From Silene latifolia (lineage: Eukaryota > Streptophyta > Magnoliopsida > Caryophyllales > Caryophyllaceae): a stretch of DNA of 64,000 nt. A program made the translations under genes and the position numbers. The first letter of the stretch is position 1. Each line of letters starts with the position of its first letter. Below are positions 62,719 through 64,000 of this stretch, piece by piece. Where the stretch lies: assembly GCF_048544455.1 (NCBI RefSeq), contig NC_133536.1:40380652-40444651 (forward strand), given 5' to 3'. Below the pieces are notes generated by a model. That model searched no databases. It saw only the letters and a program-made list of their open reading frames with translations, and had not been told where the DNA came from.

Positions 62719-64000
62719 TGTAATACTACGGTTTTCTATGTCTTTGGATACTTTATCGAGTGGGGCTTACTCTGTCGAGTAAGTATGTTTTTATCGAAAC
62801 AGTAGTCTGCCTGATGGGTACTCGATCGAGTACGTGTGACACTCGATCGAGTAAGGGGCACTGGATCGAGTAAGTCGGTTATGCAGGTTGTTTTAGCCGG
62901 GTTTTGTTAGTAACGTGTGATTAATATATAAAGTCTTTCGTCACCTTCTTTGTCACTTTTCACCTTTTCTAAAACCATTCAAAAAGAAAACAAGTTACGT
63001 TGCTCTGTCTCGTCGCGTTGCTATCAAATCATAAGGGCTAGAGTCGTAGGATCGTTGTGTTCTTTACGCCGTTGAGATCGTCGTATTGTGTGTAAGATCC
63101 TAGTATAGTTTTTATGTTGTTTCACTGATTTTGGTTGAAACCCTAATTGGGTAAATTGGGGGTTTTGGGAGTATTGTGTTTATTAGATGGTGATTGTATG
63201 ATTGTATATTTGATAAGAGGTGATTTCATTGAAGAACGATTTAAATTAGCTGATTGTGACGATCTTGGTGATTGCTTTTCCAGGTAGGGTTTCCCTACTC
63301 AGTTATTGTATAAATGGTTATAAGGTGGTTGTTTGGTTGATTGACATGATGATTATATCATAATTGGTATTGGCATTGTTTTGAATTGATATTGTGATTG
63401 GTTGTTGTTGATTGTATGTGGTTCGCGAGCTGCGCCCTCGGCTGAGTGGAGTCACTTGCGGGAGTGGCTTCACACCCTTGATTCGCCCTCTGTGGAACCC
63501 GCCACAGAAGGGGATATGCACATTAAGGAACATGTGTTATTCGCTCGATGGAGATGAGCGGGCTTAGGTGGGAACGGCTGCGGTCCCCCACTGGCGGTGA
63601 GGAATATCTGTTGCGATGGATATTCTGGCAGGGTTACACACTTTAGTGTGTAGTCAGATGATTGGTGATGTGACGATGTTGGAGATTGTAATTGTGTATC
63701 TGTTGTTGTTTATCTTATATTGTTTATGCAGTAACTGACCCTGGTTAAATGTTTTAAAAATTGTGGTGATTCATTCAGGGGTGGTGAGCAGTTGTCTAGC
63801 AGGTATTCTGTGATAGCGCGTGGGATTAGCTGGGAATGGAGTCACCACAAGTCTGATAGTAGTCTTCCGCTGTTGTGTCATGACATTTTATTTACTTTAG
63901 CTGGTTTTGGTTTGAAACAGTTGTATCGTACTTTATAGTTTTGGTTTTGATGTAACCACTTTGAATTAATTTACTTAAAGTACGTTTCTTGATGGTCACT
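62719..64000 (+). repeat. Third LARD-family LTR, cut by the window end
   Basis: Starts TGTAATACTACGG and follows LTR 1 through array G (62822, 62843), the TATA box TATATAAAG (near 62928), the intron-like segment, the AAACCCTAA box (63140), the conserved block (63420-63620) and the hairpin. It is more diverged than LTR 1 and LTR 2 are from each other. Whether it is a solo LTR or the start of another element cannot be seen. Confidence 0.85.

Noticed and set aside
10403..62850. TCGATCGA clusters as a CRISPR-like array
   Set aside because: The repeats are 8-12 bp palindromes with irregular 20/30-bp spacing, inside plant LTRs; there are no constant-length repeats or cas genes.

Overview
The window looks like a repeat-rich stretch of a flowering-plant nuclear genome. 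It carries plant-type Ty3/gypsy elements of the Tat kind (with a second RNase H) and the Athila kind, two Ty1/copia elements, CACTA (En/Spm) DNA transposons, an RTE-type LINE tail, a Mutator-like element and Stowaway-like MITEs. It is AT-rich, with plant-style TATA boxes and introns. I cannot name the species; a Caryophyllales plant is only a guess. No tRNA, rRNA, organellar DNA or CRISPR was recognised.

Layout. 1-9754: minus-strand Tat-type gypsy element (Gypsy-I) with its 5' LTR at 7325-9754, inserted in an Athila-like 3' end (9755-11372). 11443-12125: two Stowaway-like MITEs. 12847-13768: small host-like gene A. 14181-36187: one Ty1/copia element (Copia-1), bounded by the target duplication ATTGT, that has taken three further insertions: a solo LTR of the Gypsy-I family (18501-20901, duplication AAGGT), a second copia element (Copia-2, 21559 to about 36093), and inside the Copia-2 3' LTR a 4.2-kb non-autonomous CACTA element (30491-34696, duplication GCG). 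36387-37774: gene B, a paralogue of gene A on the same strand. 38506-39400: possible two-exon small gene on the minus strand. 39898-42893: LINE tail, a 179-bp tandem duplication and a MULE with a 9-bp duplication. 42894-54291: second Tat-type gypsy element (Gypsy-III), split by a non-coding LTR element (LARD-like, 45728-52749). 54292-56930: TNP2-type CACTA transposase remnant. 56935-62718: minus-strand Athila-like 3' half with 3' LTR and ATHILA-type ORF. 62719-64000: a third LTR of the LARD family, cut by the window end.

How it fits together. Nearly all coding sequence is retroelement debris with premature stops, many of which look like C-to-T changes (CAG to TAG, CAA to TAA). With the insertions removed, genes A and B become a direct tandem pair about 1.6 kb apart. 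The most unusual signal is an array of the palindrome TCGATCGA (34 exact copies by eye), placed just upstream of the TATA box in LTRs of two different element families, with spacings near 20 and 30 bp. Two other families here carry their own inverted-repeat arrays: a GCGCAGCAG/CTGCTGCG module in Gypsy-I LTRs, and GTTATAGC/GCTATAAC hairpins shared by the LTR and coding region of Copia-2.
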